Origin: Pseudomonadota bacterium
GTDB taxonomy: Bacteria > Pseudomonadota > Alphaproteobacteria > Rhizobiales > Devosiaceae
NCBI GenBank assembly: GCA_023393475.1
Contig: JAEWLC010000060.1
Location: 49,093-113,092, forward strand
Direction of reading: 5' to 3'
Length of the DNA: 64,000 nt
The notes under the pieces were generated by a model. It was not told the origin of the DNA. It saw only the letters and a program-made list of their open reading frames with translations, and searched no databases. This document shows positions 18,281 to 25,976 of the stretch, piece by piece; positions within the stretch are counted from its first letter, which is position 1; each line of letters starts with the position of its first letter. The position numbers and the translations under genes are program-made.

Positions 18281-19152
18281 TCCGCGTTCTCCCCCTTTTT
18301 CGCGTCCGGCTCGGTGCCGGGGCTGGTGCGGTAATAGCCGGTGATCATCGAGCGCAGCTCGTTGATCGGCCCCGCCAGCACCACCATCACGATGTGGACG
18401 ACGAAGAACAGCACCAGCAGCATCATGACGATGAAGTGGATGGTCCGCGCTGTCTGCCGCCCGCCGAACACATCGACCAGCCACGGCCAGCCCGCGTTCA
18501 TCGTCGGCGACATCGCGAGCCCCGTGAGGATGATCAGCGGGAACAGCACGAAGAACACGCCGAAATAGGCGAGCTTCTGCAGCGGCGTATAGCTCCGCCC
18601 GTGGTGGAATTTGAGCCGGATGTGGTCCCAGATGTCGCGCGGCAGCTCGCGCAGGTCACGCGGCTTGAGGATCACATCGCGCCATAGATGCCCGTTGAAA
18701 AGGCTCGATATCGCCCAGATCGCCAGCGCGCCGACCAGCGTCCAGGCGAAGAAGAAATGCACCACCCGCCCCGTCGCGAGATCGCGGTAGGAGGGGATCG
18801 TCGCCCAACCGGGGAAGCCGACGAAGTTGGTATTGCCGCGCAACTCGCTCATGCCGAGCACGCCCGTCGTATCGAACTTCTGCCCGAACACGGTCGTATA
18901 TCCCCGTGCCCCGTCCGGCGTGTTCTCCGCCCCGATCCTGAGGATCGCGTTGTCAAACTCGAAGCCCGATTGCTGGCCGACATAGAGCGCCGGATGCGCG
19001 TTCCATATCTGCAAGCCCGAGAGCAGCAGGAAGAACATGGCGATCGCCCACACCCAGTGGGTGACGCGCGTCAGGATCGCCTGCCTGTAGATCAGCGGCC
19101 CCCTGGCCTTGGCCGGTTTCTCGAACGCAGGCCTGTCCATCACGTCGGTCAT
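18277..19152 (-). CDS. Membrane cytochrome b (YedZ1-like partner)
   Basis: A 291-residue integral membrane protein resembling hydrogenase/thiosulfate-reductase type b cytochromes. It has about four spans, with histidines suited to haem b in RVTHWVWAIAMFFLLLSGLQ, VVHFFFAWTL, LTGLAMSPTM and TARTIHFIVMM. A large periplasmic loop lies at about residues 55-125. It should carry electrons from quinol to the Tat-exported molybdoenzyme, whose gene overlaps its stop by 4 bases. It is not the classical MsrQ/YedZ type. Confidence 0.82.
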   Translation of the reverse strand: MTDVMDRPAFEKPAKARGPLIYRQAILTRVTHWVWAIAMFFLLLSGLQIWNAHPALYVGQQSGFEFDNAILRIGAENTPDGARGYTTVFGQKFDTTGVLGMSELRGNTNFVGFPGWATIPSYRDLATGRVVHFFFAWTLVGALAIWAISSLFNGHLWRDVILKPRDLRELPRDIWDHIRLKFHHGRSYTPLQKLAYFGVFFVLFPLIILTGLAMSPTMNAGWPWLVDVFGGRQTARTIHFIVMMLLVLFFVVHIVMVVLAGPINELRSMITGYYRTSPGTEPDAKKGENAE

Positions 19153-19168
19153 CGCATCTCCTGCGGTT

Positions 19169-19210
19169 CGCCCCCCGCCGATAGCCGAAGCAACGGTAGT
19201 TCGGGGGGCG
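19169..19210 (-). other. Hairpin between the Met-rich gene and cytochrome b
   Basis: CGCCCCCC (19169-19176) and GGGGGGCG (19203-19210) form a perfect 8-base stem in the 80-base gap after the Met-rich gene. It may partly stop transcription or protect the 5' mRNA, giving more Met-rich protein than cytochrome or enzyme. Confidence 0.45.
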
Positions 19211-19232
19211 ATTGGAGCCTATCACGGATAGT

Positions 19233-19544
19233 TTATTGCGCCGCCGGGGCCATGGCGCCGCCCGACATCGCATCGGTGCCCATCATCGCCTCGCCCATCA
19301 GCAGGTCGTGCACGGTATGGCAGGCCTTCTCGTCCTCGGACTTCGCCATGGCGTCCGTGGCCATCGCCGCCTTCTCGAGGCACATGGCCATCATCTGGTC
19401 CGGGGTCATCATCATCGGCTCGGCCGCCATGGCGCTGCCGGCCATGGCATTGTCCTGCATCGGCGCCATGGCGTCTTCTGCGCTGGCAATGCCGGCCACA
19501 CCCATAGCGGCCACCACGGCGATGGCGGAAAGGATCGACTTCAT
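19233..19544 (-). CDS. Methionine-rich periplasmic protein (MrpX-like)
   Basis: A 103-residue protein with a signal peptide (MKSILSAIAVVAAMGVAGIASA). The mature part, about 80 residues, contains 17 methionines (for example EPMMMTPDQMMAMC) and two cysteines. This composition suits a sacrificial scavenger of hypochlorite or similar oxidants, as described for MrpX of Azospira, where a YedY-type reductase restores the methionines. Metal binding by Met residues is an alternative. It is first in the unit with the cytochrome b and molybdoenzyme and diverges from sigF under a matching promoter. Confidence 0.75.
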   Translation of the reverse strand: MKSILSAIAVVAAMGVAGIASAEDAMAPMQDNAMAGSAMAAEPMMMTPDQMMAMCLEKAAMATDAMAKSEDEKACHTVHDLLMGEAMMGTDAMSGGAMAPAAQ

Positions 19545-19590
19545 CTCGGTTCTCCCGTTGGCCGCTCCCTGCGGCGGCTATGACGGGCAA

Positions 19591-19616
19591 TTCGCGCCCC
19601 ACGCCGCCCCGGTTAC
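19591..19616 (-). promoter_or_regulatory. SigF-type promoter of the Met-rich/cytochrome b/Mo-enzyme unit
   Basis: On the minus strand, GTAACC (19616-19611), exactly 16 bases, then CGAA (19594-19591). This is identical in both boxes and spacing to the promoter in front of sigF and matches the GTAACC-N16-CGAA pattern I recall for Caulobacter SigF. The -10 box is 46 bases before the Met-rich start codon. Confidence 0.8.
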
Positions 19617-19660
19617 CCGCTCACGCCAACGTGAGGCTTCCGCCGCAGCGATAGCGCGGT

Positions 19661-19686
19661 GTAACCTCCCACTGACTTCACCCGAA
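19661..19686 (+). promoter_or_regulatory. SigF-type autoregulatory promoter
   Basis: GTAACC (19661-19666), 16 bases, CGAA (19683-19686). The -10 box ends only 11 bases before the sigF ATG, so the transcript should have an extremely short leader. Presence in front of the sigma gene implies positive autoregulation. Confidence 0.8.
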
Positions 19687-19697
19687 CTCAGGCAGTA

Positions 19698-20255
19698 ATG
19701 AGCGACCCTTCGGATATGGAAGCGCGACTGCGCCCCCTGATGCTGAAGGCGCTCGACGGCGACGCCGCGGCCTACCGTGCGTTGCTGGAAGAACTGCGCC
19801 GGCATCTGAGGGCCTATTTCGCCCGCCGGCTATCCCCCGCCCTCGCCGCCAGCAGCGACGATCTGGTGCAGGAAACGCTGATGGCCATCCACTCCCGCCG
19901 CGAGACTTATGACCGCAGCCAGCCCTTCACCTCATGGTTCCACGCCATCGCGCGCTACAAGCTCATCGACCATTTCCGCCGCAGCAAGCTGCGCATGACC
20001 CTGCCGCTCGAGGACGACGCCGCCATATTCGCCGACGACGAGACCGAGGCCGTCGCCGCCCGCATGGACGTCGATACGGCGCTTGCGACCATCCCCGACC
20101 GTTCCGCCGAACTCATCCGCCAGACCAAGCTCGAAGGCGCATCGGTCGCCGAAGCCGCCGAACGGCTCGGCATGACCGAGACGGCCGCCAAGGTCGCCAT
20201 CCACCGGGGGCTCAAGTCGCTCACCGCCCGCTTCGGAGGCAAGGCCGATGAGTGA
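19698..20255 (+). CDS. sigF: ECF sigma factor, SigF type
   Basis: A 185-residue ECF sigma factor. The region 2 core is DDLVQETLMAIHSRRETYDRSQPFTSWFHAIARYKLIDHFRR and region 4 is DRSAELIRQTKLEGASVAEAAERLGMTETAAKVAIHRGLKSL. Its 3' end overlaps the NrsF gene by 8 bases, the standard arrangement with a DUF1109 anti-sigma factor. Its own promoter and that of the divergent stress unit share GTAACC-N16-CGAA. Known relatives respond to heavy metals in Caulobacter and to reactive chlorine in Azospira. Confidence 0.92.
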   Translation: MSDPSDMEARLRPLMLKALDGDAAAYRALLEELRRHLRAYFARRLSPALAASSDDLVQETLMAIHSRRETYDRSQPFTSWFHAIARYKLIDHFRRSKLRMTLPLEDDAAIFADDETEAVAARMDVDTALATIPDRSAELIRQTKLEGASVAEAAERLGMTETAAKVAIHRGLKSLTARFGGKADE

Positions 20256-20889
20256 CCAACTGCTCGAAAATCTCGTCGCCGACCTGAAGCCGACCGCCCC
20301 GCGCGCTCTGCCCCGGCGCCTCTTCGGCATCGCCGCCATCGGCGTCGTCGCCTCTGCCGTGCTGATGTTGCTGTGGCTCGGCCTGCGGCCCGATCTCATG
20401 GATGCGACCGGAACGATGATGTTCTGGTCGAAGTTCGCCTTCACCACCATCTTCACCGTCCTCGGCGCCCTGGCCGCGCTCAACCTCGCCCGCCCGGGCG
20501 GCAGCCTAAGGCGGCAGGCTGTCGGCATCGTCCTGCTGGTCGCGCTGATGGGCCTCGCCGGCATCGTCCAGATGCTGCTGATGGGCCCCGACCATATGCG
20601 GACGCTGGTGATCGGTGGCTCGGCCCTGCTCTGCCCGCTCTACATCGTCGCGCTGTCGGTGCCGATCTATGCCCTGACGGCATTGGCCCTCCGCCGCGCG
20701 GCGCCGACCAACCCGACGCTCGCCGGCTTCGCGGCCGGCCTCTTTGCCGGCGGCGCCGCAACCTGGATCTATGCCTTCCACTGCACCGAAAGCGGCATGC
20801 CCTTCGTCACCATCTGGTACACGACGGGCATCCTGATCGCGGCAGGACTGGGCGCACTGATCGGGCGATGGGCGCTGAGGTGGCGGTAG
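20248..20889 (+). CDS. nrsF: Membrane anti-sigma factor NrsF (DUF1109)
   Basis: A 213-residue inner-membrane protein with about six spans after a short cytoplasmic N-terminus (MSDQLLENLVADLKPTAPR) that would hold SigF. Two cysteines sit at the periplasmic/membrane positions expected for the family, Cys129 (ALLCPLY) and Cys179 (FHCTESG). From memory, the Caulobacter homologue has functionally important cysteines at almost the same positions. It is co-translated with sigF and likely senses oxidant or metal through these thiols. Confidence 0.9.
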   Translation: MSDQLLENLVADLKPTAPRALPRRLFGIAAIGVVASAVLMLLWLGLRPDLMDATGTMMFWSKFAFTTIFTVLGALAALNLARPGGSLRRQAVGIVLLVALMGLAGIVQMLLMGPDHMRTLVIGGSALLCPLYIVALSVPIYALTALALRRAAPTNPTLAGFAAGLFAGGAATWIYAFHCTESGMPFVTIWYTTGILIAAGLGALIGRWALRWR

Positions 20890-20930
20890 TCGGCTGGTAG
20901 CGGCGCAAGCCCAACCACTAATCTCTCAGT

Positions 20931-21010
20931 CGTCATCCGCGGGCTTGACCCGCGGACCCATGGGATGCCGCCACTTCGCTAGGTCCCCGGGTCTTCGACC
21001 GGGGATGACG
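20931..21010. repeat. Palindromic intergenic repeat, CGTCATCC type
   Basis: CGTCATCC and GGGATGACG termini enclose GCGGGCTTGACCCGC, GGACCCATGGGATGCCG and CCCGGGTCTTCGACCGGG. Nearly the same sequence recurs at 63712-63790 and, inverted, at 23870-23950. Located downstream of nrsF. Confidence 0.75.
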
Positions 21011-21059
21011 GTGGATACCCGCAAGGCCAGGTGCTGGGTAAGCCGGAGATACCCGAGCC

Positions 21060-21710
21060 CTACTCCGCCTTCGCCGCCCAGTTGATGCCGCGCCTGAGGA
21101 TCGTCGCCATGTTCGGGTTCTCGAACTCCGTCGCCCGGTGGCCGAGCGTCGAGTGGAACACCTTGCCGGCCCCATACATCCGCTTCCACACCACCGGCAT
21201 CACCACATCCTTGGTCCAGGCCGCATGCTGGCCCGAAAAGGTCGTCGTCGCCAGCACTTCGACCGAGGGGTCCATGTGCATGTAGTACTGCTCGGACGTG
21301 TAGGGGAACGAAGCCGGGATGCCCGCCATGATCGGATCGTCGGCCTTGGCCACGTCCACCGTGTAGTCGATGATATTGCCCGGATGCGCGACCCACTGGC
21401 CGCCGACCATGAACTGGTACTCCACCGCATCGCGGAACGCATCGCTCATCCCGCCATGATGGCCGGCGAGTCCGACGCCGCCCTCGATCGCCTTCACGAG
21501 ATTGGCCAGCGGCTCCTTCTCGATCTTGCTCATCGTGTAGACGGGGATGATGAGGTTCAGCTCGTGGATAGCGGGATCGGCCAGCACGGCGAGATCGGTT
21601 TCCACCCGCACGGAGTAGCCGTCCTCATGCAGCCAGCGCCGATAGATGGTGGCGCACTCCTCGGGATCGTGCCCGTTCCAGCCACCCCAGACGATCAAAG
21701 CACTGCGCAT
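21060..21710 (-). CDS. ThuA-like (trehalose utilisation domain) protein
   Basis: A 216-residue protein of the ThuA/DUF1037 class-I glutamine-amidotransferase-like fold: SALIVWGGWNGHDPEECATIYRRWL, GGVGLAGHHGGMSDAFRD, HTLGHR-type STLGHRATEFENPN. Such proteins are linked to sugar catabolism, but their chemistry is poorly known. It is a different subgroup from the thuA at 27041-27847. The ATG at 21710 is chosen; upstream in-frame sequence lies in the divergent intergenic region. Confidence 0.8.
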   Translation of the reverse strand: MRSALIVWGGWNGHDPEECATIYRRWLHEDGYSVRVETDLAVLADPAIHELNLIIPVYTMSKIEKEPLANLVKAIEGGVGLAGHHGGMSDAFRDAVEYQFMVGGQWVAHPGNIIDYTVDVAKADDPIMAGIPASFPYTSEQYYMHMDPSVEVLATTTFSGQHAAWTKDVVMPVVWKRMYGAGKVFHSTLGHRATEFENPNMATILRRGINWAAKAE

Positions 21711-21946
21711 ATCCGACGACTCCCGCACCCGAAAACGCGCGGAGAGTAGGCAGAACATCCGAGCCTTGGAAGCCCCAAAAGCAATGCCGTCCACCCTTCC
21801 GCTCGCCGCCGATCCATAGTTAACTTGTCGCTCCACTGGAGTTGCTGACGACGGCCAGAGGCAAGGGAAGGACCTGTTACACCGGCGTTGCAATGCAGTG
21901 CGAGAAGGGTCCGGGCCAACCGGATTCCAAGCAAAGGACAGGGATA

Positions 21947-23776
21947 ATGAAGAAGCTGTTGCTCGGCGCCGCGGCGCTTGCGCTCTCCGCCGGATTCGCC
22001 AGTGCGGCGCAGGCGGAATTCTCGCTCACCATCCTCCACATCAACGATTTCCATTCCCGCTTCGAGTCGATCACCGGGACCGACTCGACCTGCGACGCTG
22101 AAGGTGAGGCCGCGGGCGAGTGCTTCGGCGGCATCGCGCGGCTGAAGACCGCGATCGACACGCAGCGCGACAAGGCAACGGCGGCCGGCGAGAACGTGGT
22201 GCTGTTCTCGGCTGGTGACGAATTCCAGGGCTCGCTGTTCTACACCCAGTACAAGTCCGAGATCGTCGCCGATTTCATGAACGAGATGGGCTTCGACGTG
22301 GTCGCCACCGGCAACCACGAGTTCGACGACGGCCCGGCCGAGTTCGCAAAGTTCCTCGCCTCCGCCAAGTTCCCGATCATCGGCGGCAACTTCGATACCT
22401 CCAAGGACCCTGACCTCAAGGGCCTGCCGCCGGGCGTGATCGTGCTCAACATCGGCGGCGAGAAGGTGGGCGTCATCGGCGCCACCACCGAAGAGACCCC
22501 CGATATCGCCTCCCCCGGTCCTAACGTCGCCTTCGAGAGCGTCACCGAATACGTGAAGGGCGCTGTCGGCGGCCTCGAGTCGGCCGGCATCAACAAGATC
22601 ATCGTGCTGAGCCACATCGGCTACAACGTCGACCAGGATCTCGCCGCGGCCGTGTCCGGCGTCGACCTCATTGTCGGCGGCCACACGCACACTTTCCTCG
22701 GCACCGGCGAAGGCGAGGCCGGCCCCTACCCCACCATCGTCAAGAACCCCGACGGCGTCGACGTGCCTATCGTCCAGGCCGGCCAGTACGGCAAGGTGCT
22801 CGGCGAGCTCAAGGTCACCTGGGATGACGACGGCAAGCTGATCTCCGCCGCCGGCGCCCCGATCCTGCTCGACAAGTCCGTGGTACCCGACCAGGGCTAT
22901 CTCGACCGCGTCGCCGAACTCGGCGTGCCGCTCGAGGCGCTGAAGGCCGAAGTCATCGGCACCACCACCGCCGCCATCCAGGGCGACCGCAACGTCTGCC
23001 GCGTGATGGAATGCTCGATGGGCAATCTCGTCGCCGATGCGCAGCTCGACCGCGTCGCCGACCAGGGCATCACCATCTCCATCGCGAACTCGGGCGGCCT
23101 CCGCGCCTCGATCGACGAGGGCGAGATCACCATGGGCGAAGTGCTGACGGTCCTGCCGTTCTCGAACACGCTCGCCACCTTCCAGATCAGTGGCGCCGAC
23201 CTGCTCGCCTCGCTCGAGAACGGCGTCAGCCAGATCGAGGATGTCGCCGGTCGCTTCCCGCAGGTCGCCGGCCTCAAGTACACCTTCGACAAGTCGAAAC
23301 CCGTCGGCGAGCGCATCACCGATGTGCAGGTGAAGGATGGCGATGCCTGGGTCGCACTCGATCCGGCCAAGACCTACGGCGTCGTCACCAACAACTATGT
23401 CCGCGGTGGCGGCGACGGCTACGCCCTGTTTGGCTCGAACGCCATCAACCCCTATGATTTCGGCCCGCCGCTCGAAAAGGTCCTGGCCGATTTCATCGCC
23501 AAGCAGGGCGGCACCTACACGCCCTACACCGACGGCCGCATCACCGACGCCTCGCCGGTCGAGGCCCCGGCCGCGGAAGCTCCGGCCGAGACCCCGGCCG
23601 CTCCTGCGGCAACCGAAGCCCCTGCTGCCGCCCCTGCGACCGAGGCACCGGCACCGACCACTGAGCCCCCCGCGGCTGCACCGGCAACCGACGCTCCCGC
23701 CATGGCTCCGGCACCGGACGCAATGGCCCCGATGGCTCCGGCGACTGACGCCCCCGCAATGGCCCCGGCGCAGTGA
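21947..23776 (+). CDS. Secreted 5'-nucleotidase/metallophosphatase (UshA family)
   Basis: A 609-residue periplasmic enzyme. After a signal peptide (MKKLLLGAAALALSAGFASAAQA) comes the metallophosphoesterase domain: LHINDFHSRF, SAGDEFQGS, ATGNHEFDDG, LSHIGY and GGHTHTF supply the two-metal site. From about residue 340 the 5'-nucleotidase C-terminal domain follows (NSGGLRASIDEGEITMGEVLTVLPFSN, NNYVRGGGDGYALF). The last 70 residues are a low-complexity Ala/Pro/Glu/Met tail. It releases nucleoside and phosphate from extracellular nucleotides. A strong terminator follows. Confidence 0.93.
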   Translation: MKKLLLGAAALALSAGFASAAQAEFSLTILHINDFHSRFESITGTDSTCDAEGEAAGECFGGIARLKTAIDTQRDKATAAGENVVLFSAGDEFQGSLFYTQYKSEIVADFMNEMGFDVVATGNHEFDDGPAEFAKFLASAKFPIIGGNFDTSKDPDLKGLPPGVIVLNIGGEKVGVIGATTEETPDIASPGPNVAFESVTEYVKGAVGGLESAGINKIIVLSHIGYNVDQDLAAAVSGVDLIVGGHTHTFLGTGEGEAGPYPTIVKNPDGVDVPIVQAGQYGKVLGELKVTWDDDGKLISAAGAPILLDKSVVPDQGYLDRVAELGVPLEALKAEVIGTTTAAIQGDRNVCRVMECSMGNLVADAQLDRVADQGITISIANSGGLRASIDEGEITMGEVLTVLPFSNTLATFQISGADLLASLENGVSQIEDVAGRFPQVAGLKYTFDKSKPVGERITDVQVKDGDAWVALDPAKTYGVVTNNYVRGGGDGYALFGSNAINPYDFGPPLEKVLADFIAKQGGTYTPYTDGRITDASPVEAPAAEAPAETPAAPAATEAPAAAPATEAPAPTTEPPAAAPATDAPAMAPAPDAMAPMAPATDAPAMAPAQ

Positions 23777-23800
23777 GGGCAATCTGCCGCTGAAACACGA

Positions 23801-23826
23801 AGGGCGCCTCCGGGCGCCCTTTTTTT
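23801..23826 (+). terminator. Rho-independent terminator of the 5'-nucleotidase gene
   Basis: AGGGCGCC, loop TCCG, GGCGCCCT, then a run of seven T. It begins 25 bases after the stop codon. Confidence 0.95.
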
Positions 23827-23869
23827 CCTGCGCTACCATATCCACGGCACCGCTCTCGCCACCCACCAC

Positions 23870-23950
23870 CGTCATCCCCGGGCGAAGACCCGGGGACCCA
23901 GCGATACCCGCCACATCCCATGGGTCCGCGGGTCAAGCGCGCGGATGACG
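23870..23950. repeat. Palindromic intergenic repeat, CGTCATCC type (inverted copy)
   Basis: CGTCATCCCC and GCGGATGACG termini with inner CCCGGGCGAAGACCCGGGG and GGTCCGCGGGTC. The central CATCCCATGGGTCC is the reverse complement of the centre of the copies at 20931 and 63712. Confidence 0.75.
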
Positions 23951-24029
23951 ACTGAGAGAACGAAGACTGGGAAGCAGCAAAGGATGTCGAGCGCCTGCAC
24001 CCACTCGCCCCACCCGCACCGTGCGTGGC

Positions 24030-24545
24030 CTACCGCTCGAACAACACCACCTTGTCGTCGGCATAAACCGTCCGCGCGAACTCCTTGAAGCCCAGCCGTC
24101 CGGCGACCCGCATCGAGGCGAGGTTGTCGACATTGATGAGGCAGGTCATCCGCTGCGCCGGAAAGGTCGCGCTGGCCCAGTCGATCGCTGCCTGCATCGC
24201 CTCGGTGGCATATCCCCAGCCCTGCGCCGAAGGCATCAGGGCCCAGCCGGCCTCGAGCGTGCCTTCGAGCGATGGCTCGATCACCCGGCGCGCTTCATGG
24301 AACCCGGCCTCCCCGGCGAGGAGGCCTGAGTCCTTCTCCACCACGGCGAAGAAACCGAAGCCCATGTGCTGCCAGCCGCCGGCGCGCGCCAGGAACCGCT
24401 GCCACGATTGCTCGCGCGTAAAACTGCGGCCGCCGATGAAGTGCACCACATCCGGATCGGCCCACATGTCTGCGAAGGCGTCGAAGTCAGTTGGCGCGTA
24501 GCCGCGCAGGATCAGCCGCTCGGTTTCGAGTGTCGGAATCTTCAT
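24030..24545 (-). CDS. GNAT acetyltransferase (RimJ/RimL-like)
   Basis: A 171-residue N-acetyltransferase beginning ETERLILRGYAPTDFDAFADMW. The acetyl-CoA loop region is WALMPSAQGWGYATEAMQAAIDW, a variant of the Q/R-x-x-G-x-G/A motif, and the NLASMRVAGRLGF helix is typical of the RimJ/RimL group. The substrate may be a protein N-terminus or a small amine; it cannot be predicted. It ends 80 bases from the repeat and starts just after the GlsB-type gene, 4 bases away, on the same strand. Confidence 0.88.
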   Translation of the reverse strand: MKIPTLETERLILRGYAPTDFDAFADMWADPDVVHFIGGRSFTREQSWQRFLARAGGWQHMGFGFFAVVEKDSGLLAGEAGFHEARRVIEPSLEGTLEAGWALMPSAQGWGYATEAMQAAIDWASATFPAQRMTCLINVDNLASMRVAGRLGFKEFARTVYADDKVVLFER

Positions 24546-24549
24546 GTGG

Positions 24550-24801
24550 TCAGCGCGGCCGTGCCAGTTGCCGCCAGATCAGCAGCACGATGATGGCGCC
24601 GACTACGGCGCCGAAGAAGCCTGCAGCCTCGCCCGACTGATACCAGCCGATCTGTTGCCCCAGCCATGTCGCCAGCACTGCCCCGACGATGCCGAGCACG
24701 GTCGTCAGGATGAAGCCGCGCGGCTTGGGATCGCCGGGTGTGATCAGCTTGGCGATGATCCCGACGATGAAGCCAATGATGATGGCGCCTAGAATACCCA
24801 T
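24550..24801 (-). CDS. GlsB/YeaQ/YmgE-family small membrane protein
   Basis: An 83-residue protein with three hydrophobic segments and the family pattern GILGAIIIGFIVGIIAKLITPG, then GFILTTVLGIVGAVLATWLG and FFGAVVGAIIVLLIW. These stress-associated inner-membrane proteins have no clear biochemical role. The ATG at 24801 starts the first span directly. It is followed 4 bases later by the GNAT gene on the same strand. Confidence 0.88.
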   Translation of the reverse strand: MGILGAIIIGFIVGIIAKLITPGDPKPRGFILTTVLGIVGAVLATWLGQQIGWYQSGEAAGFFGAVVGAIIVLLIWRQLARPR

Positions 24802-24873
24802 GCAAGCCCTCCTGCCCGCCGGCACATAAATGGACCCGCCGCCAATGGGTTGCAATGGGGTGGCGCCTGTTGA

Positions 24874-24898
24874 TCCTCCCCCGCTGCGCAGGGGAGGA
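24874..24898 (-). terminator. Hairpin downstream of the thu-type operon
   Basis: TCCTCCCC (24874-24881) and GGGGAGGA (24891-24898) form a perfect 8-base stem starting 9 bases after the last dehydrogenase stop codon. No T-run is present, so termination strength is uncertain. The same stem sequence occurs in the repeat at 47998-48070. Confidence 0.5.
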
Positions 24899-24906
24899 AC
24901 AAGAGC

Positions 24907-25950
24907 TTACCGCGCCGCCAGTTCCTTGCGCTCGACTTCGGACACCGTCGCAAGGTCCAGCACGCGCTGTAGTTCCGCAGCATGGCGAAAGCTCGGCTCC
25001 TGCATCACGCCGGTCTTCACTGCATCCGCGAAGCGCTGGTAGTTGGTCAGCACCGGCGGCACTTCGACGTCCTTCCAGGTGGCCGTCTCGATGTCCTCGC
25101 CGAGCACCACGCGCAGGTGGGTCGACTTGCCGTTCTGCACCTCGACCGCGCCCTTGTCGCCATAGACGCGCAGGCGCAACTCGTTGAAGTGGCCGGTCGC
25201 CCAGCGGGTGGCATGGATCACGCCCAGGGCGCCGTTGCTGAAATCGACTGCCATGGTGAAGCTGTCATTGGCGTCGAGATCATACTCGCCGATCTTGTTG
25301 TCCGGCGCCTTGTCGAAGGTCTTGAGCCGCGCGAACACGTGGTCGATGTCGAGGCCCGCGCCATAGGAGGCGAAATCGAGGATGTGGACGCCGATATCGC
25401 CGAGCACGCCGTTCGAGCCGTGCTTCTTGCTCAGCCGCCACAGCCAGGTCGATTCCGTGCGCCAGTCGCCCCACGCCTTCGACACCAGCCAGCTCTGCAG
25501 GTAGCTCGCCTCGACATGCCGCACCGTGCCGATCTCGCCCGACAGCACGATCTCGCGCGCCTTCTGCAGCTGCGCGACGTTGCGGTAGGTGAGGTTCACC
25601 ATGTTGATGAGGCCGGACTTTTCGGCCACGTCCACCATCTCGAACGCCTTGGTCGCGTCGGTCGCCAGCGGCTTCTCGCAGAACACATGCTTGCCCGCCT
25701 TCAGCGCCGCGATCGAAGTCGCATGGTGCACCGAGTCCGGGGTCACGTTGGCTACCGCGTCGAACTCGCCCCAGGCCAGCGCGGCATCGAGCGAGGCGAA
25801 GCCGTTCGGAATACTGTGGGTGGCGTTGAACTTTTCGAGCCGCACCGGGTCGGTGTCGACGCCGCCGACAAGGGTGACTCCCTCGATGGCGGCGAAGTGC
25901 TTGGCATGCTGGGCGGCCATGCCGCCGGTGCCGAGGATGAGCATACGCAT
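24907..25950 (-). CDS. Gfo/Idh/MocA-family dehydrogenase (ThuB-like, copy 2)
   Basis: A 347-residue NAD(P)-dependent oxidoreductase. The Rossmann fold starts MRMLILGTGGMAAQHAKHFA, and the EKPLATD signature is near residue 93. The C-terminal half contains GSNGVLGDIGVHILDFASYG. It is a close paralogue of the next gene upstream, lying 26 bases after it. In the thu pathway, ThuA and ThuB are associated with 3-keto-disaccharide chemistry, so a sugar dehydrogenase role is likely. The exact substrate is not determined. Confidence 0.85.
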   Translation of the reverse strand: MRMLILGTGGMAAQHAKHFAAIEGVTLVGGVDTDPVRLEKFNATHSIPNGFASLDAALAWGEFDAVANVTPDSVHHATSIAALKAGKHVFCEKPLATDATKAFEMVDVAEKSGLINMVNLTYRNVAQLQKAREIVLSGEIGTVRHVEASYLQSWLVSKAWGDWRTESTWLWRLSKKHGSNGVLGDIGVHILDFASYGAGLDIDHVFARLKTFDKAPDNKIGEYDLDANDSFTMAVDFSNGALGVIHATRWATGHFNELRLRVYGDKGAVEVQNGKSTHLRVVLGEDIETATWKDVEVPPVLTNYQRFADAVKTGVMQEPSFRHAAELQRVLDLATVSEVERKELAAR

Positions 25951-25976
25951 GGGTGTGTTCCTTCAGTGGACGGGCG

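Noticed and set aside
21695..23914. 739-codon open frame on the minus strand opposite the 5'-nucleotidase
   Set aside because: No recognisable domain, low-complexity Gly/Arg/Asp sequence, and it ignores the clear terminator of the real gene.
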